Source of the DNA: Enterococcus sp. CSURQ0835
Lineage (GTDB): Bacteria; Bacillota; Bacilli; Lactobacillales; Enterococcaceae
Length of the DNA stretch: 64,000 nucleotides
Reading direction: 5' to 3'
NCBI RefSeq assembly: GCF_902706605.1
Contig: NZ_CACSLH010000002.1
Coordinates: 62,001 to 126,000, forward strand
The position numbers and the translations under genes are program-made. The notes under the pieces are model-generated. The model ran no database searches. It saw only the letters and a program-made list of their open reading frames with translations, and was not told the origin of the DNA. Positions 8,636 to 17,431 of this stretch are shown piece by piece. The stretch's first letter is position 1. Each line of letters begins with the position of its first letter.

Positions 8636-9229
8636 ATGGCAAAATTTTATGCAGTGAGAAAAGGGAAGCGGCCGGGAATTTACCACACTTGGCCAGAAGC
8701 CCAAAAGCAAGTTGCGGGCTTTTCTGGTGCTGAGTACAAAAGTTTTCCGACAAAACAAGCGGCTGAAGCATTTATGACCGGCGGGACGGCGACTTCAGTA
8801 GCAAAGATCCCAGCTGGATTTATCGAGATCTACGTGGATGGTTCGTTTAATGCCGACAAAAAAAAATATGGTTCAGGTTGGGTAGCGGTCAAAGATCAAC
8901 AAGCGCTCGAAAAGCACGCGTTTGCGGGCAGTGACCCGCGCTTTGTTAATTCCTATCAAATCGCAGGGGAAGTGTTTGCTTGCTTAGATGCGATCATTTG
9001 GGCCAAAGAAAATGGCTATCCCGGGGTCGTGATCTCTTATGACTATGAGGGGATTGCAAAGTGGGCACAAAAAGATTGGCAAGCTAATTCGGCGATTGCT
9101 AAAGATTATGTCGAAAAATATCAACACATCGCTCAAGGGATCCAAGTCGTTTTCAATAAAGTCAAAGCGCATACCGGTGTTGATTTTAACGAAATGGCCG
9201 ATCAACTAGCAAAAGGTTCCGTCAAGTAA
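8636..9229 (+). CDS. rnhA: Ribonuclease HI with N-terminal viroplasmin (RNA/DNA hybrid-binding) domain
   Basis: RNase HI cuts the RNA strand of RNA-DNA hybrids. Residues 2-47 (KFYAVRKGKRPGIYHTW) match the caulimovirus-viroplasmin type hybrid-binding domain that precedes RNase H in many Firmicutes. Residues 62-197 are the catalytic domain, with Asp68 (YVDGS), Glu112 (GEVF), Asp136 and Asp189 as the expected metal ligands. The 197-residue length is normal for this subclass. TAGGAGGC precedes the start. It is monocistronic with its own promoter and terminator. Confidence 0.92.
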   Translation: MAKFYAVRKGKRPGIYHTWPEAQKQVAGFSGAEYKSFPTKQAAEAFMTGGTATSVAKIPAGFIEIYVDGSFNADKKKYGSGWVAVKDQQALEKHAFAGSDPRFVNSYQIAGEVFACLDAIIWAKENGYPGVVISYDYEGIAKWAQKDWQANSAIAKDYVEKYQHIAQGIQVVFNKVKAHTGVDFNEMADQLAKGSVK

Positions 9230-9240
9230 AAATAGCAACG

Positions 9241-9271
9241 AGTCGATCTCATGGGGGTCGGCTTTTTTATG
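9241..9271 (+). terminator. Intrinsic terminator after the RNase HI gene
   Basis: AGTCGATC pairs with GGTCGGCT (8 bp with G-U pairs) around a 7-nt loop, followed by T6. Confidence 0.75.
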
Positions 9272-9305
9272 CTAAACTGAAAGTAACAAACTAAAGGAGT
9301 ACGTC

Positions 9306-10436
9306 ATGAAACAGCGGATCAAACTTTCTTTTAATCAGATCAAGCGGCAGTTGTTTGAAAATTTGGCGAAGCAGCCACACTTTCGACGACTAGCGCTAGT
9401 CGGAGTGGCCCATCGTGATCGTGAGTCAGTACTTTATTTGACGGCTGAAAACTTGTGGACAGCTGGCTGGCCAGCAGTGGCTGTTCGAAAATTTTCCGCA
9501 GCGGCAAAAAGGAGTGGATTAGCCACCGCTCAAGCTCAACTTTATACGATTGGATCGGCATTGTTCAATGAAATGTTGGAAACGAGTTACTCTGATGCAG
9601 CTCAAACCCTCGACTGGTTATTTGAATTGTTAGGAGCAACGATAGATGAACATGCTTTTTTACAATTGGATCATGTAGCGTTGACTGAGAGTGGCGACGG
9701 ACGCCCGTATCAGTTTACGACTGAAATCAACGCGGCGATTGCATTTGATCATCTTGTAGCGGAACTAGTTCAGCGCATTTACCCTGATGGTATCACGGAT
9801 GATCAGACGAGCACTTGTTTTCAATTTGCTCAAAAGACCCATCAGTTTCGCTATTATTTGGATTGGAAAAATAATCAAGCGCTACGAGCGAGTTACCCGA
9901 CTGAAAAAACGGATTTGCAACGGCTGCAAGCTCATCAAAAGCTTTACGGAAATCTAGCGGGCGAAAAAGCGCGTTTTCATAATAAATACCAAGGTCCGAG
10001 TGAAAATTATCCGCGTCTACTAGCGACGCATGGTGAAAATGTCAAATTTGTGACGACGCCTTATTTTCACAGTGAATGGATCATTGATCAAGCCGGTCAT
10101 TTAGTTACACAGTGGAATGCGTATCATTTTACTAGTAACGGCCGAGTTCAGTCTGATCCGACCGTGTCTTATTCCTGGGAAGCGCAGCGGCAATTGGTCG
10201 ATGGCAACAGTGCTAATTTTGCTAACGATAGTCACGATTATCGCCCGACGCGTTATGGTGTTCGAAATCTCCATACTTTATTAGATGCTGCTCCGGTCCG
10301 CAACTATGATCCAACTGTGCGCCATCAAGTGATGAAAAAGTGGCACAGCCCGGTCTTAACACCGGGGGAGCGCGATTTTTTTGACACTCAAGCTTCAGAA
10401 CAAAAAGCCAATGCACTGTTGGAGGGAGCTGGATGA
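9306..10436 (+). CDS. Unknown conserved-type protein, possibly DUF3114
   Basis: The 376-residue protein is soluble-looking, with no signal peptide or membrane segment. The N-terminus is basic (KQRIKLSFNQIKRQLFENL) and the C-terminal half has conserved-looking aromatic and histidine-rich stretches (YFHSEWIID, QWNAYHFTSNGR). It resembles what I recall of DUF3114 proteins of streptococci and enterococci, but I cannot verify that. AAAGGAG precedes the ATG. The stop overlaps the start of the next gene by 4 bp (ATGA), so the two products are probably made together. Confidence 0.7.
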   Translation: MKQRIKLSFNQIKRQLFENLAKQPHFRRLALVGVAHRDRESVLYLTAENLWTAGWPAVAVRKFSAAAKRSGLATAQAQLYTIGSALFNEMLETSYSDAAQTLDWLFELLGATIDEHAFLQLDHVALTESGDGRPYQFTTEINAAIAFDHLVAELVQRIYPDGITDDQTSTCFQFAQKTHQFRYYLDWKNNQALRASYPTEKTDLQRLQAHQKLYGNLAGEKARFHNKYQGPSENYPRLLATHGENVKFVTTPYFHSEWIIDQAGHLVTQWNAYHFTSNGRVQSDPTVSYSWEAQRQLVDGNSANFANDSHDYRPTRYGVRNLHTLLDAAPVRNYDPTVRHQVMKKWHSPVLTPGERDFFDTQASEQKANALLEGAG

Positions 10437-10885
10437 AAAAATTCGTTCTTTTAGTCAGTGTGTTGTTAGTAGCCGTGCTTGTGTGGCGCTATTATGCAAC
10501 ACTGACTCCGCAACTAACTCTGACCCAAGTCCATGAGCGAGCCACTTACGGGATGACGACAGCTGCCTTAGAGCAAACATTTGGCCCGCCAGAAAAAATC
10601 GAGACTCGGCCAGCAGTCGCCATGGCCACTTGGCAAAAGCAAAATGAAACAGTTAGTTTTATGGATGAATTGCCGCCGAAGTTTTTGCAGACGATCAAAC
10701 GTCAACCGGGGTACCAGCCACAAAGCACACGTAAATTTGAAGCCTATTACCAGTATGAATTGACCGATGTTACTCATGTCCGTTTCTTTATCCAAAAAAA
10801 ACAGGTGCGAGCTATTTTGTTTGGTTGGCCACGAGCTGGCAAACAAAATATGATCCAGCGGCAATTAGCTCCGTATGAAAAATAG
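10433..10885 (+). CDS. Membrane-anchored small protein with a BamE/SmpA-like repeat, unknown function
   Basis: The 150-residue protein has one N-terminal membrane segment or uncleaved signal (residues 4-22) and then an extracytoplasmic domain with GMTTAALEQTFGPPEKIET. That segment resembles the helix-turn found in SmpA/OmlA (BamE)-like folds, which in Gram-positives occur in small surface lipoproteins or anchored proteins. There is no lipobox cysteine. It overlaps the preceding gene by 4 bp and so is translationally coupled. The fold assignment is an inference from a short motif. Confidence 0.65.
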   Translation: MKKFVLLVSVLLVAVLVWRYYATLTPQLTLTQVHERATYGMTTAALEQTFGPPEKIETRPAVAMATWQKQNETVSFMDELPPKFLQTIKRQPGYQPQSTRKFEAYYQYELTDVTHVRFFIQKKQVRAILFGWPRAGKQNMIQRQLAPYEK

Positions 10886-11007
10886 AAGGTTGAAAGAGTA
10901 AAACAGCGCTTCAGATTTTAGAGGGAACCTAGGCTTTTTTGTTTTTTCGTAGCAAAACAGTTGAATTTTCGTTCGTTTTCCATGACACTTAGATGGAGGT
11001 GAGAAAG

Positions 11008-12237
11008 ATGAATATCATTCCAGTTGAACACCCGCGGTATCAGTCCCACTTTTTGATGACTAAAGCGGATGTCGCATTATATACTAAAGAAAAATTACAG
11101 GTTTTCACCAACGATCCAATCGCTGTGGAAGAGATCGGTGACGGCAATATCAACTATGTTTTTCGGGTCGTGGATGAGACGACAAATGAAAGTTTTGTGA
11201 TCAAACAAGCGGATAAGTTGCTTCGGTCTTCCGGCCGGCCGCTAGACATTGAACGAAATCGAATCGAAGCCGAGATCTTGCAGATTCAGTATGAATTAGC
11301 ACCTGATCTAGTGCCAGAAGTTTATTATTATGATGAGCAAATGTACGCGGTTGTGATGGAAGATATTTCCGATTATCAAAATATGCGCTATCAATTGATC
11401 GCAGGCAACATTTTTCCAAACTTTGCCGAAGCGATCACAGATTATTTAGCGCGGACTCTGCTGCCCACGACGGATCTGATTTTGGATCGAGCGGTGAAAA
11501 AAGAACGAGTCAAAGAGTTTATCAATATCGAGATGTGTGATATCAGTGAAGATCTAGTCTTTACGGAGCCGTATGTCGATTATAAAAAGCGTAATGTGAT
11601 CACGCCAGGCAATGAAAAATTCGTGACGGAAAATCTTTACCAAAATGAACCGTTGCAAACGGAAGTCGCTCAATTACGGAATCAGTTTATGAATTGTGCT
11701 CAAGCTTTGATTCATGGTGATTTGCATACAGGGTCGATTTTTATCAATCAAACAGGTTTAAAAGTGATCGATCCAGAGTTTGCTTTTTATGGACCAATCG
11801 GTTATGACATTGGCAATGTGTTGGCTCATTTATACTTTCCGTTAGTTTTAAAATTATTTACGGAGCCTAGTGGGGAATCATTTACGGATTGGTTACTGGA
11901 AACAATCAGCCAAGTGTATGAGTTGACCCAAACAAAACTGGCCCATGTCTACGAAGAACAAGTGACTTTCCCACTGTATCAAAGCACGGCTTTTGAACAA
12001 ATGCAGTTGAATCAGATCATGAACGATGCACTTGGCTATGCTGGAACTGAGATCATCCGCCGTGTCGTAGGTGATTCAAAGGTCAAAGAAATGAGTTTGT
12101 TTGCTTCGGATGAAAAAATCGCGGCTGAACGACTGTTGATTCGGCTAGGTATCCAGTTGATCACAAAGCGCAATGAACTAAATAGCGGAGAGCAATTGGT
12201 TCAAAATTTCAAAGCATTGATGAGAGAAGGAATCTAA
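11008..12237 (+). CDS. mtnK: S-methyl-5-thioribose kinase (or 5-deoxyribose kinase)
   Basis: MtnK phosphorylates 5-methylthioribose at C1 using ATP. The 409-residue product has the choline-kinase/APH fold: GDGNINYVFRV (nucleotide loop), VIKQADKLLRSSGRPL (lysine and family-specific segment), the catalytic loop LIHGDLHTGSIF and metal-binding IDPEFAFYGP. The start at 11008 follows GGAGGTGAG. The stop (TAA, then ATGG) directly abuts mtnA. Together with mtnA and the aldolase, the homologous 5-deoxyribose kinase role (DrdK-like) is also possible; sequence alone does not separate them. Confidence 0.92.
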   Translation: MNIIPVEHPRYQSHFLMTKADVALYTKEKLQVFTNDPIAVEEIGDGNINYVFRVVDETTNESFVIKQADKLLRSSGRPLDIERNRIEAEILQIQYELAPDLVPEVYYYDEQMYAVVMEDISDYQNMRYQLIAGNIFPNFAEAITDYLARTLLPTTDLILDRAVKKERVKEFINIEMCDISEDLVFTEPYVDYKKRNVITPGNEKFVTENLYQNEPLQTEVAQLRNQFMNCAQALIHGDLHTGSIFINQTGLKVIDPEFAFYGPIGYDIGNVLAHLYFPLVLKLFTEPSGESFTDWLLETISQVYELTQTKLAHVYEEQVTFPLYQSTAFEQMQLNQIMNDALGYAGTEIIRRVVGDSKVKEMSLFASDEKIAAERLLIRLGIQLITKRNELNSGEQLVQNFKALMREGI

Positions 12238-13293
12238 ATGGAACGGCAAGATTATCAAATGCCGACTTTATTGCGGTATGAAAATGTCGCTTGGTACGAA
12301 AATGGTCGGGTCCGGATCTTAGATCGCCGCATTTATCCACGAGAGTTGCGGTTTGTCGAGTGTGCGACTTATGAAGAAGTGGCACAGGCGATCACAGATA
12401 TGGTGACGCAAAGTGCCGGGCCTTACACCGCCGCTGGAATGGGGATGGCATTAGCCAGTGAGCAAAGTAAACACTTAGCAGATCAAGCGCGACTGGATTA
12501 TTTACGTGCAGCTAGCCAAAAAATCGCAAACGCACGACCAACGACGGCGAACCGGATGACACTGATCACCGAAAAATGTGTTGCGGTAGCTGAGGAAGCA
12601 TTAGCCAATCAACAAGATCCGACCGAAGCGATCAAACAAAATACGATCGATTCATTGAACCGTCGTTACTTTACGATGGACAAAGTCGCGAAGTTTTTAT
12701 TGGAAAAAATCCCTGACAACGGAACTGTTTTGACTCAATGTTTCGGCGAGACGATCGTCGGGATGTTGTTACGCGAGGCACTCAATCAAAATAAAACATT
12801 GCGTTTTTTCTGTGCTGAGACCCGGCCTTATCTGCAAGGTGCGCGTTTGACAGCTAGCTGTTGTGCCGAGATGGGGTTTGAGACGACGGTCGTATCTGAC
12901 AATATGATTGCTTACTTAATGGAACACGAAAAAATCGATCTCTATACTTCTGCCGCTGATACGATCGCCCAAGACGGCTATATCGCTAATAAAGTTGGAA
13001 CGTATCAAATCGCGATCTTAGCGCAACGCTTTGGCGTCCCTTATTTTGTGACGGGTATTCCTGATACGGATAAAAAAAGTCATGAACAGATCAAGATCGA
13101 ATTGCGAGACCCACAGCAAGTGCTGGAATTAAATGGAATCAAACACACTTTAGCTGGAGTCAAAGCAATTTATCCTTCGTTTGATATCACGCCGCCGGAA
13201 TTGATCGGAGCAGTCGTGACGGATCGCGGGATCTTTTCACCGTATGACTTAGCCAGCTATCTAAAAGAAAATCCCACCAATACTTTTTACTAA
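12238..13293 (+). CDS. mtnA: S-methyl-5-thioribose-1-phosphate isomerase (or 5-deoxyribose-1-phosphate isomerase)
   Basis: MtnA interconverts the aldose 1-phosphate made by MtnK and the ketose methylthioribulose 1-phosphate. The 351-residue protein has the eIF2B-alpha-like fold. The expected catalytic cysteine is Cys168 in TVLTQCFGE and the aspartate is Asp241 in SAADTIAQDG. The segment around the cysteine differs from the usual HCNAG, which may mark a DrdI-type or divergent isomerase. It starts at the base after the mtnK stop and is followed 17 bp later by the aldolase. Confidence 0.9.
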   Translation: MERQDYQMPTLLRYENVAWYENGRVRILDRRIYPRELRFVECATYEEVAQAITDMVTQSAGPYTAAGMGMALASEQSKHLADQARLDYLRAASQKIANARPTTANRMTLITEKCVAVAEEALANQQDPTEAIKQNTIDSLNRRYFTMDKVAKFLLEKIPDNGTVLTQCFGETIVGMLLREALNQNKTLRFFCAETRPYLQGARLTASCCAEMGFETTVVSDNMIAYLMEHEKIDLYTSAADTIAQDGYIANKVGTYQIAILAQRFGVPYFVTGIPDTDKKSHEQIKIELRDPQQVLELNGIKHTLAGVKAIYPSFDITPPELIGAVVTDRGIFSPYDLASYLKENPTNTFY

Positions 13294-13309
13294 GAATAGG
13301 AAGAAAAAA

Positions 13310-13948
13310 ATGAATTATCAAACAGAACGAGCCGAAATCGTGGCTTACGGCAAAAAATTGATCACCGAAAGATTGACGACGGGAACCGGCGGCAACATCA
13401 GTCGGTATTTACCAGCTGAGCAAGTCATGCTGATCTCGCCTAGTGGTATTCCTTATTTTGAGACGCAACCTGAAGATATCGTCGTGATGGATCTAGCAGG
13501 GAATGTGGTGGAAGGAACGCGCAAGCCATCGAGTGAATACGAATTGCACAGTATTTTTTATCGCGAACGACAAGATGTTTTTTCAGTCGTTCACACTCAT
13601 TCGGAATATGCGACGACTTTTGCTTGTTTGCATCAAGCAATCGAACCGCTGCATTATATTATTGGCTCCATCGGTGAAAAAGTACGCTGTTGCGCGTACA
13701 AAACGTATGGAACATTTGAGCTAGCTCAAGAAGCTTTTGATTTTATTCAACAAGACCATGGTATCTTGTTGGGCAATCATGGCGTGTTGGCGATCGGAAA
13801 AGATGTTGAGTCAGCTTTTAGTGTCGCAAAAGATATCGAATTTTTAGCCAAATTAGATTATAGAGCGCGCTGCATCGGGCAACCGGTACTGCTCAACGAA
13901 GAACAAATGCAAGTCGTGATCGAAAAATTTGCGACTTACGGCCAATAA
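13310..13948 (+). CDS. Class II aldolase, probable 5-(methylthio)ribulose-1-phosphate / 5-deoxyribulose-1-phosphate aldolase
   Basis: The 212-residue protein is a zinc-dependent class II aldolase of the FucA/AraD group. GTGGNIS (residues 25-31) binds phosphate, Glu76 is the likely catalytic acid/base, and His95, His97 and His157 (LLGNHGVL) are the metal ligands. Placed third after mtnK and mtnA, its most economical role is cleavage of the ketose 1-phosphate into DHAP and (2-methylthio)acetaldehyde or acetaldehyde, the DHAP shunt. A fuculose- or ribulose-phosphate aldolase is the alternative on sequence alone. It ends the operon. Confidence 0.88.
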   Translation: MNYQTERAEIVAYGKKLITERLTTGTGGNISRYLPAEQVMLISPSGIPYFETQPEDIVVMDLAGNVVEGTRKPSSEYELHSIFYRERQDVFSVVHTHSEYATTFACLHQAIEPLHYIIGSIGEKVRCCAYKTYGTFELAQEAFDFIQQDHGILLGNHGVLAIGKDVESAFSVAKDIEFLAKLDYRARCIGQPVLLNEEQMQVVIEKFATYGQ

Positions 13949-13963
13949 GTCGTAATCCGTCAA

Positions 13964-14017
13964 AAATAAGAGCGGACTAAAAAGGTGTGAACTTTCACCT
14001 TTTTAGTCCGCTTATTT
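13964..14017. terminator. Strong bidirectional terminator
   Basis: GCGGACTAAAAAGGTG pairs perfectly with CACCTTTTTAGTCCGC across an 8-nt loop, flanked by A-rich and T-rich tracts. It serves the aldolase operon and the convergent hydrolase gene. Confidence 0.93.
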
Positions 14018-14941
14018 TTATTTTACATAGTGTGCTAAGAAATCAGCGACAGTCTGTTGATATTTAACGGGATCTTTGGTCAAAGCTTCCGCATGTTTGG
14101 CTCCTTTGACGATGTATTTTTCTTTTGGTGCATCCGTTGCGGCATAGACTTTAGCGAGCATACTGTAAGGTACAAAGTCATCTTTGTCACCGTGAATGAA
14201 CAGTATCGGTGTTTTGTTTTGGTGTAGCTGTTTCAGCGTGTCTGCATCACCGAAGAAATAGCCTGCGCGTAATTTAGTCACTAAACTCGTAACATTGATC
14301 AAAGGAAAGGCAGGCAAGTTGAACATTTGTTTCAATTGATAAGTCAACTCGGCCGTTACGGAAGAATAACCACAGTCTTCGATCACCGCTTTGACATTTG
14401 CGGGCAGTTTTTCACCACTGGTCATCATGACGGTAGCCGCTCCCATGCTGACACCATCTAGGACGATTTGTTCAGTCGGATTCTGGTGCAAGATCTGCTT
14501 GATCCAGCCTAAATAATCTTTCCGTTCATCCCAGCCAAAGCCGATGTAATCGCCTTGGCTTCTACCATGACCGCGAGCATCGGGAACTAAGACATTGTAG
14601 CCTAGTTGATGGAAAAGATCCGCGTATTGCGCCATGTCTTCTGCATTACCCATGTAACCGTGGGCGACGATGACGGTTTTATTACTAGTCGTTTCCGCGG
14701 GTAAATAGATCGCCGACAGTTTCAAGCCATCCTTGGAACGTTGGTGCCAATAGGTCCGATTGTTTTTATTTTTGAACCATTTTTCTGCTTGGACTAGTTG
14801 TGTTGATTTATGGTCATCACTTGCCAAGAAATCTTTTTTGGCAGGGACGACTGCGTAATTATAAAAATAATTTCCCGCCGCGCCTAAGATAATGACGAGC
14901 AGCAATAAGATGATGATGAAAATTTTAGTTTTTTTAGTCAC
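14018..14941 (-). CDS. Membrane-anchored alpha/beta hydrolase
   Basis: The 307-residue protein has an N-terminal membrane anchor (residues 5-27) and an extracytoplasmic alpha/beta hydrolase domain. The oxyanion segment VIVAHGYMGN and the nucleophile elbow DGVSMGAA (GXSXG) are visible. The acid is likely in FIHGDKDDFVP and the histidine in GAKHAEAL near the C-terminus. The GTG at 14941 is preferred because AGAAAGGGG precedes it and the promoter ends shortly upstream; a frame-internal ATG farther back would lie inside the promoter. Members of this group are esterases or peptidases; substrate unknown. Confidence 0.85.
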   Translation of the reverse strand: MTKKTKIFIIILLLLVIILGAAGNYFYNYAVVPAKKDFLASDDHKSTQLVQAEKWFKNKNNRTYWHQRSKDGLKLSAIYLPAETTSNKTVIVAHGYMGNAEDMAQYADLFHQLGYNVLVPDARGHGRSQGDYIGFGWDERKDYLGWIKQILHQNPTEQIVLDGVSMGAATVMMTSGEKLPANVKAVIEDCGYSSVTAELTYQLKQMFNLPAFPLINVTSLVTKLRAGYFFGDADTLKQLHQNKTPILFIHGDKDDFVPYSMLAKVYAATDAPKEKYIVKGAKHAEALTKDPVKYQQTVADFLAHYVK

Positions 14942-14966
14942 GAAAGTACCCCTTTCTATCTTGCCC

Positions 14967-14995
14967 ATTATAAAAAAACTAAAATCACTTGGCAA
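14967..14995 (-). promoter_or_regulatory. Sigma-A promoter of the alpha/beta hydrolase
   Basis: On the minus strand TTGCCA and TATAAT are separated by exactly 17 nt. The -10 lies about 25 nt upstream of the GTG start, which argues for that start codon. Confidence 0.75.
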
Positions 14996-15073
14996 GCAGT
15001 GAAAAAAGAACTATAGAAAGAAACAGCTTTCATTTATAATGAATGGAAGAAAAGTTTTGAAAGAAGGCTAGGA

Positions 15074-17266
15074 ATGGCAAAACAAGCGATGCGCGTCGAA
15101 ATCGAAACGATCACGGCCTGGAGTGAAGTGGTAGGCGAAGAATGGAAAATGTATTTGTTGTTGGAAGGTCAAGCTGAAGTCCAAGTGGAACATCAAGTCT
15201 TTTCGCTTAGTCAAGATCAATTTTTTTTAGTCAATGCAGGGGAAAGCCTTACGATCCAGCAAAGTACCCCGACTTTATTTTTGACGATCACCTTACAAAA
15301 AAGTGTCTTAGGGCGGATCTTGAGCCAAGAGTTAGCGACCCGTTTCATGACCTGTCCCCAGTTGACGGAGTCTGCCAGTGTACAGCAGGAATTTTTGCAA
15401 CGGTTGCATCAGATCATGAGCGAAACGTTAGCGGAAAAAGAAAGTTCAGCTCAAGTAGTTGAATCGGCGTTGCATTTATATAATTTTTTAGTGTGGCATT
15501 TCAAATTAACCGCTGCACCGACTGCGGTGAATGATTCGCGGATCACCCGAATCAAACAGTATATCGAAGAAAATTATCGTGAAGAGTTGTCACTAACGGA
15601 ATTAGCGGAGCGCGAAAATAGTTCGTACAGTTATTTATCGCGCTTTTTTAAATCCAAGACCGGGTGGAAGCTCACAAAATACGTGACCCATGTACGTTTG
15701 CGTCATGCACTAGATGATTTGCTGTATACGCAAAAGCCGTTAGTAGAAGTTAGTATCGACAACGGTTTTTTGAATCCGAAAACTTTTACGCGTAATTTCA
15801 AAGCTGAATACGGGGTGCTTCCCAGTGAGTATCGCAAGCAGCACGCCAATAAAAAACGCGTCAAAGTCCAGCTAACTAAACGACAAGTCCTTACCAAGTC
15901 AGCCGCATTGAAACGCCTAGCTAGTTATTTGATCGAGAACGATCTAGAAGATTCTTATCGTCAGACCGAAAAACAAGTGGTGTTAGATCTCACTCGCTTG
16001 TCTTCTCAGACGATCCCAGAAAAGGAGTGGATCGTAAATGTCGGTTTAGCTGAGAATCTATTGTTACATGAGACACAGCAGCAGCTGGCAGCTTTAACTG
16101 ATGAACTGCAATTTTCTAAGATCCGGCTAGTCGGTCTAGGGCACCAGACACTTACCCATTATCAAAGCCAAGTTATCTCTCCGTTCAAAAATTTATTACT
16201 GCTCTTTACGACGTGTCAAAAATTTCGAGTGACGCCGATCATTCAACTGACTAGTGCAGATTTGACGCCTGGATTTTTTGCGGCTGTCGATGCACTGACC
16301 GATTATTTTAGTTTCACTGAACTGAGTAATTGGCAAATCGAGTTGGCAGCTGAAAGTATTCTAGATTTGGATCAAAACCAGTGGCAACAGTTATTGAGTA
16401 CGCCGTTTCAGCGGTTCGGACTATATTTTTCAAAAGCTGCGCAACAAAAGAAAGATGAGTTAGCCACCGCCTGGCAAGTTACTGACTATCAGTTTCATTT
16501 TCTGACTTTAGATTTTGATTTTTATCGGGAATACACTGCTGAAGCAACGAATTTTGAAAAAACAGTTGCTCAGCTACAAGAACTGTTGGCAGGTCAGTTA
16601 AAACCAGTAGCGCCAGTTTATTTAAATGATTGGAACACGATCGCCGGTAATGATCAAACGACGGTAGGGACTTTTTTTCGAGCGGCTCTGATCGCGGCTG
16701 TTTTGCAAAAGGAAACGGTTCAAGCTGGCGCATTTTGGCTGAGTATCGAAGCAAAAAGTCTTAATCAAGGAAAGAATGTCGACAATTGTCTATCGCTTTA
16801 CATGTATGGTTTAGTGCGGCGACCAGCGTATTTTGCGTTGCATTTTCTACAACAGCTCCGAGGTGCGCAGCTGTATGCCGATCCCAATTTCTGGCTTTAC
16901 CAAAAAAATGAGCAGCTGATCTTGCTCTTAGCCAATCCAAAATTTATGGACCCGACATTATCGGTCAGTCAAAATCTCGTCCATTATCAGTCACTTCTGA
17001 TCGATTGCACGTTGCAAAAGTTACCTCATAAAAGTTATGTAGTTCGTCGCTATTTATTGGATAAAGATCATGGCGGCGTGTATAACGAATGGTTGAAAGC
17101 CGGTGGACGATTAAATCTTGATCATGAAGCATTACGCTATTTAGAAGATCACATTCGGCCGGAGTATAGTGTGCGCAGTGAAGTGATCCAAGCTGAGCAA
17201 TTGACTTTTAGTCGCTTATTATCATTGAATAGTTTGAGCTTGATTACATTACAGCCGTTGAGTTGA
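15074..17266 (+). CDS. AraC-family regulator fused to a degenerate GH39-like domain
   Basis: This 730-residue protein has an N-terminal cupin-like sensor (about 1-95), an AraC DNA-binding domain (about 155-257; SLTELAERENSSYSYLSRFFKSK and the second HTH ending in LPSEYRKQ) and a long C-terminal region (265-730) that looks like a GH39 beta-xylosidase-type TIM barrel. At the place where GH39 enzymes carry the nucleophile in TEWN, it reads LNDWN (Asp519), so the Glu is missing. I infer a sugar-sensing rather than catalytic barrel. A TATAAT lies at 15035-15040. It is a stand-alone gene; its targets are not obvious, though the MFS and M20 genes follow. Confidence 0.85.
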   Translation: MAKQAMRVEIETITAWSEVVGEEWKMYLLLEGQAEVQVEHQVFSLSQDQFFLVNAGESLTIQQSTPTLFLTITLQKSVLGRILSQELATRFMTCPQLTESASVQQEFLQRLHQIMSETLAEKESSAQVVESALHLYNFLVWHFKLTAAPTAVNDSRITRIKQYIEENYREELSLTELAERENSSYSYLSRFFKSKTGWKLTKYVTHVRLRHALDDLLYTQKPLVEVSIDNGFLNPKTFTRNFKAEYGVLPSEYRKQHANKKRVKVQLTKRQVLTKSAALKRLASYLIENDLEDSYRQTEKQVVLDLTRLSSQTIPEKEWIVNVGLAENLLLHETQQQLAALTDELQFSKIRLVGLGHQTLTHYQSQVISPFKNLLLLFTTCQKFRVTPIIQLTSADLTPGFFAAVDALTDYFSFTELSNWQIELAAESILDLDQNQWQQLLSTPFQRFGLYFSKAAQQKKDELATAWQVTDYQFHFLTLDFDFYREYTAEATNFEKTVAQLQELLAGQLKPVAPVYLNDWNTIAGNDQTTVGTFFRAALIAAVLQKETVQAGAFWLSIEAKSLNQGKNVDNCLSLYMYGLVRRPAYFALHFLQQLRGAQLYADPNFWLYQKNEQLILLLANPKFMDPTLSVSQNLVHYQSLLIDCTLQKLPHKSYVVRRYLLDKDHGGVYNEWLKAGGRLNLDHEALRYLEDHIRPEYSVRSEVIQAEQLTFSRLLSLNSLSLITLQPLS

Positions 17267-17290
17267 CAAAACTTGACGGCTATTTTTTTA
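17253..17290 (+). terminator. Terminator overlapping the end of the AraC-GH39 gene
   Basis: AGCCGT and ACGGCT enclose an inner stem (GAGTT/AACTT); T7 follows. The stop codon lies inside the hairpin. Confidence 0.75.
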
Positions 17291-17431
17291 CTCTATTTTT
17301 TTAAAACAGCTGTTCAGCTAATAAACGTCAGCTAAATAGGTGAGAGTTGTCCGTTGCTGTGTGCTATAACAGTTTATACTGAGTTTAAAGAAAGCGTTTC
17401 ATAAAAAATAAAAATCTTTTGGAGGTATCAC

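Noticed and set aside
17389-17402. cre-like sequence AGAAAGCGTTTCAT before the MFS gene
   Set aside because: It lacks the TG at the left end and is one base short on the right compared with the CcpA consensus.
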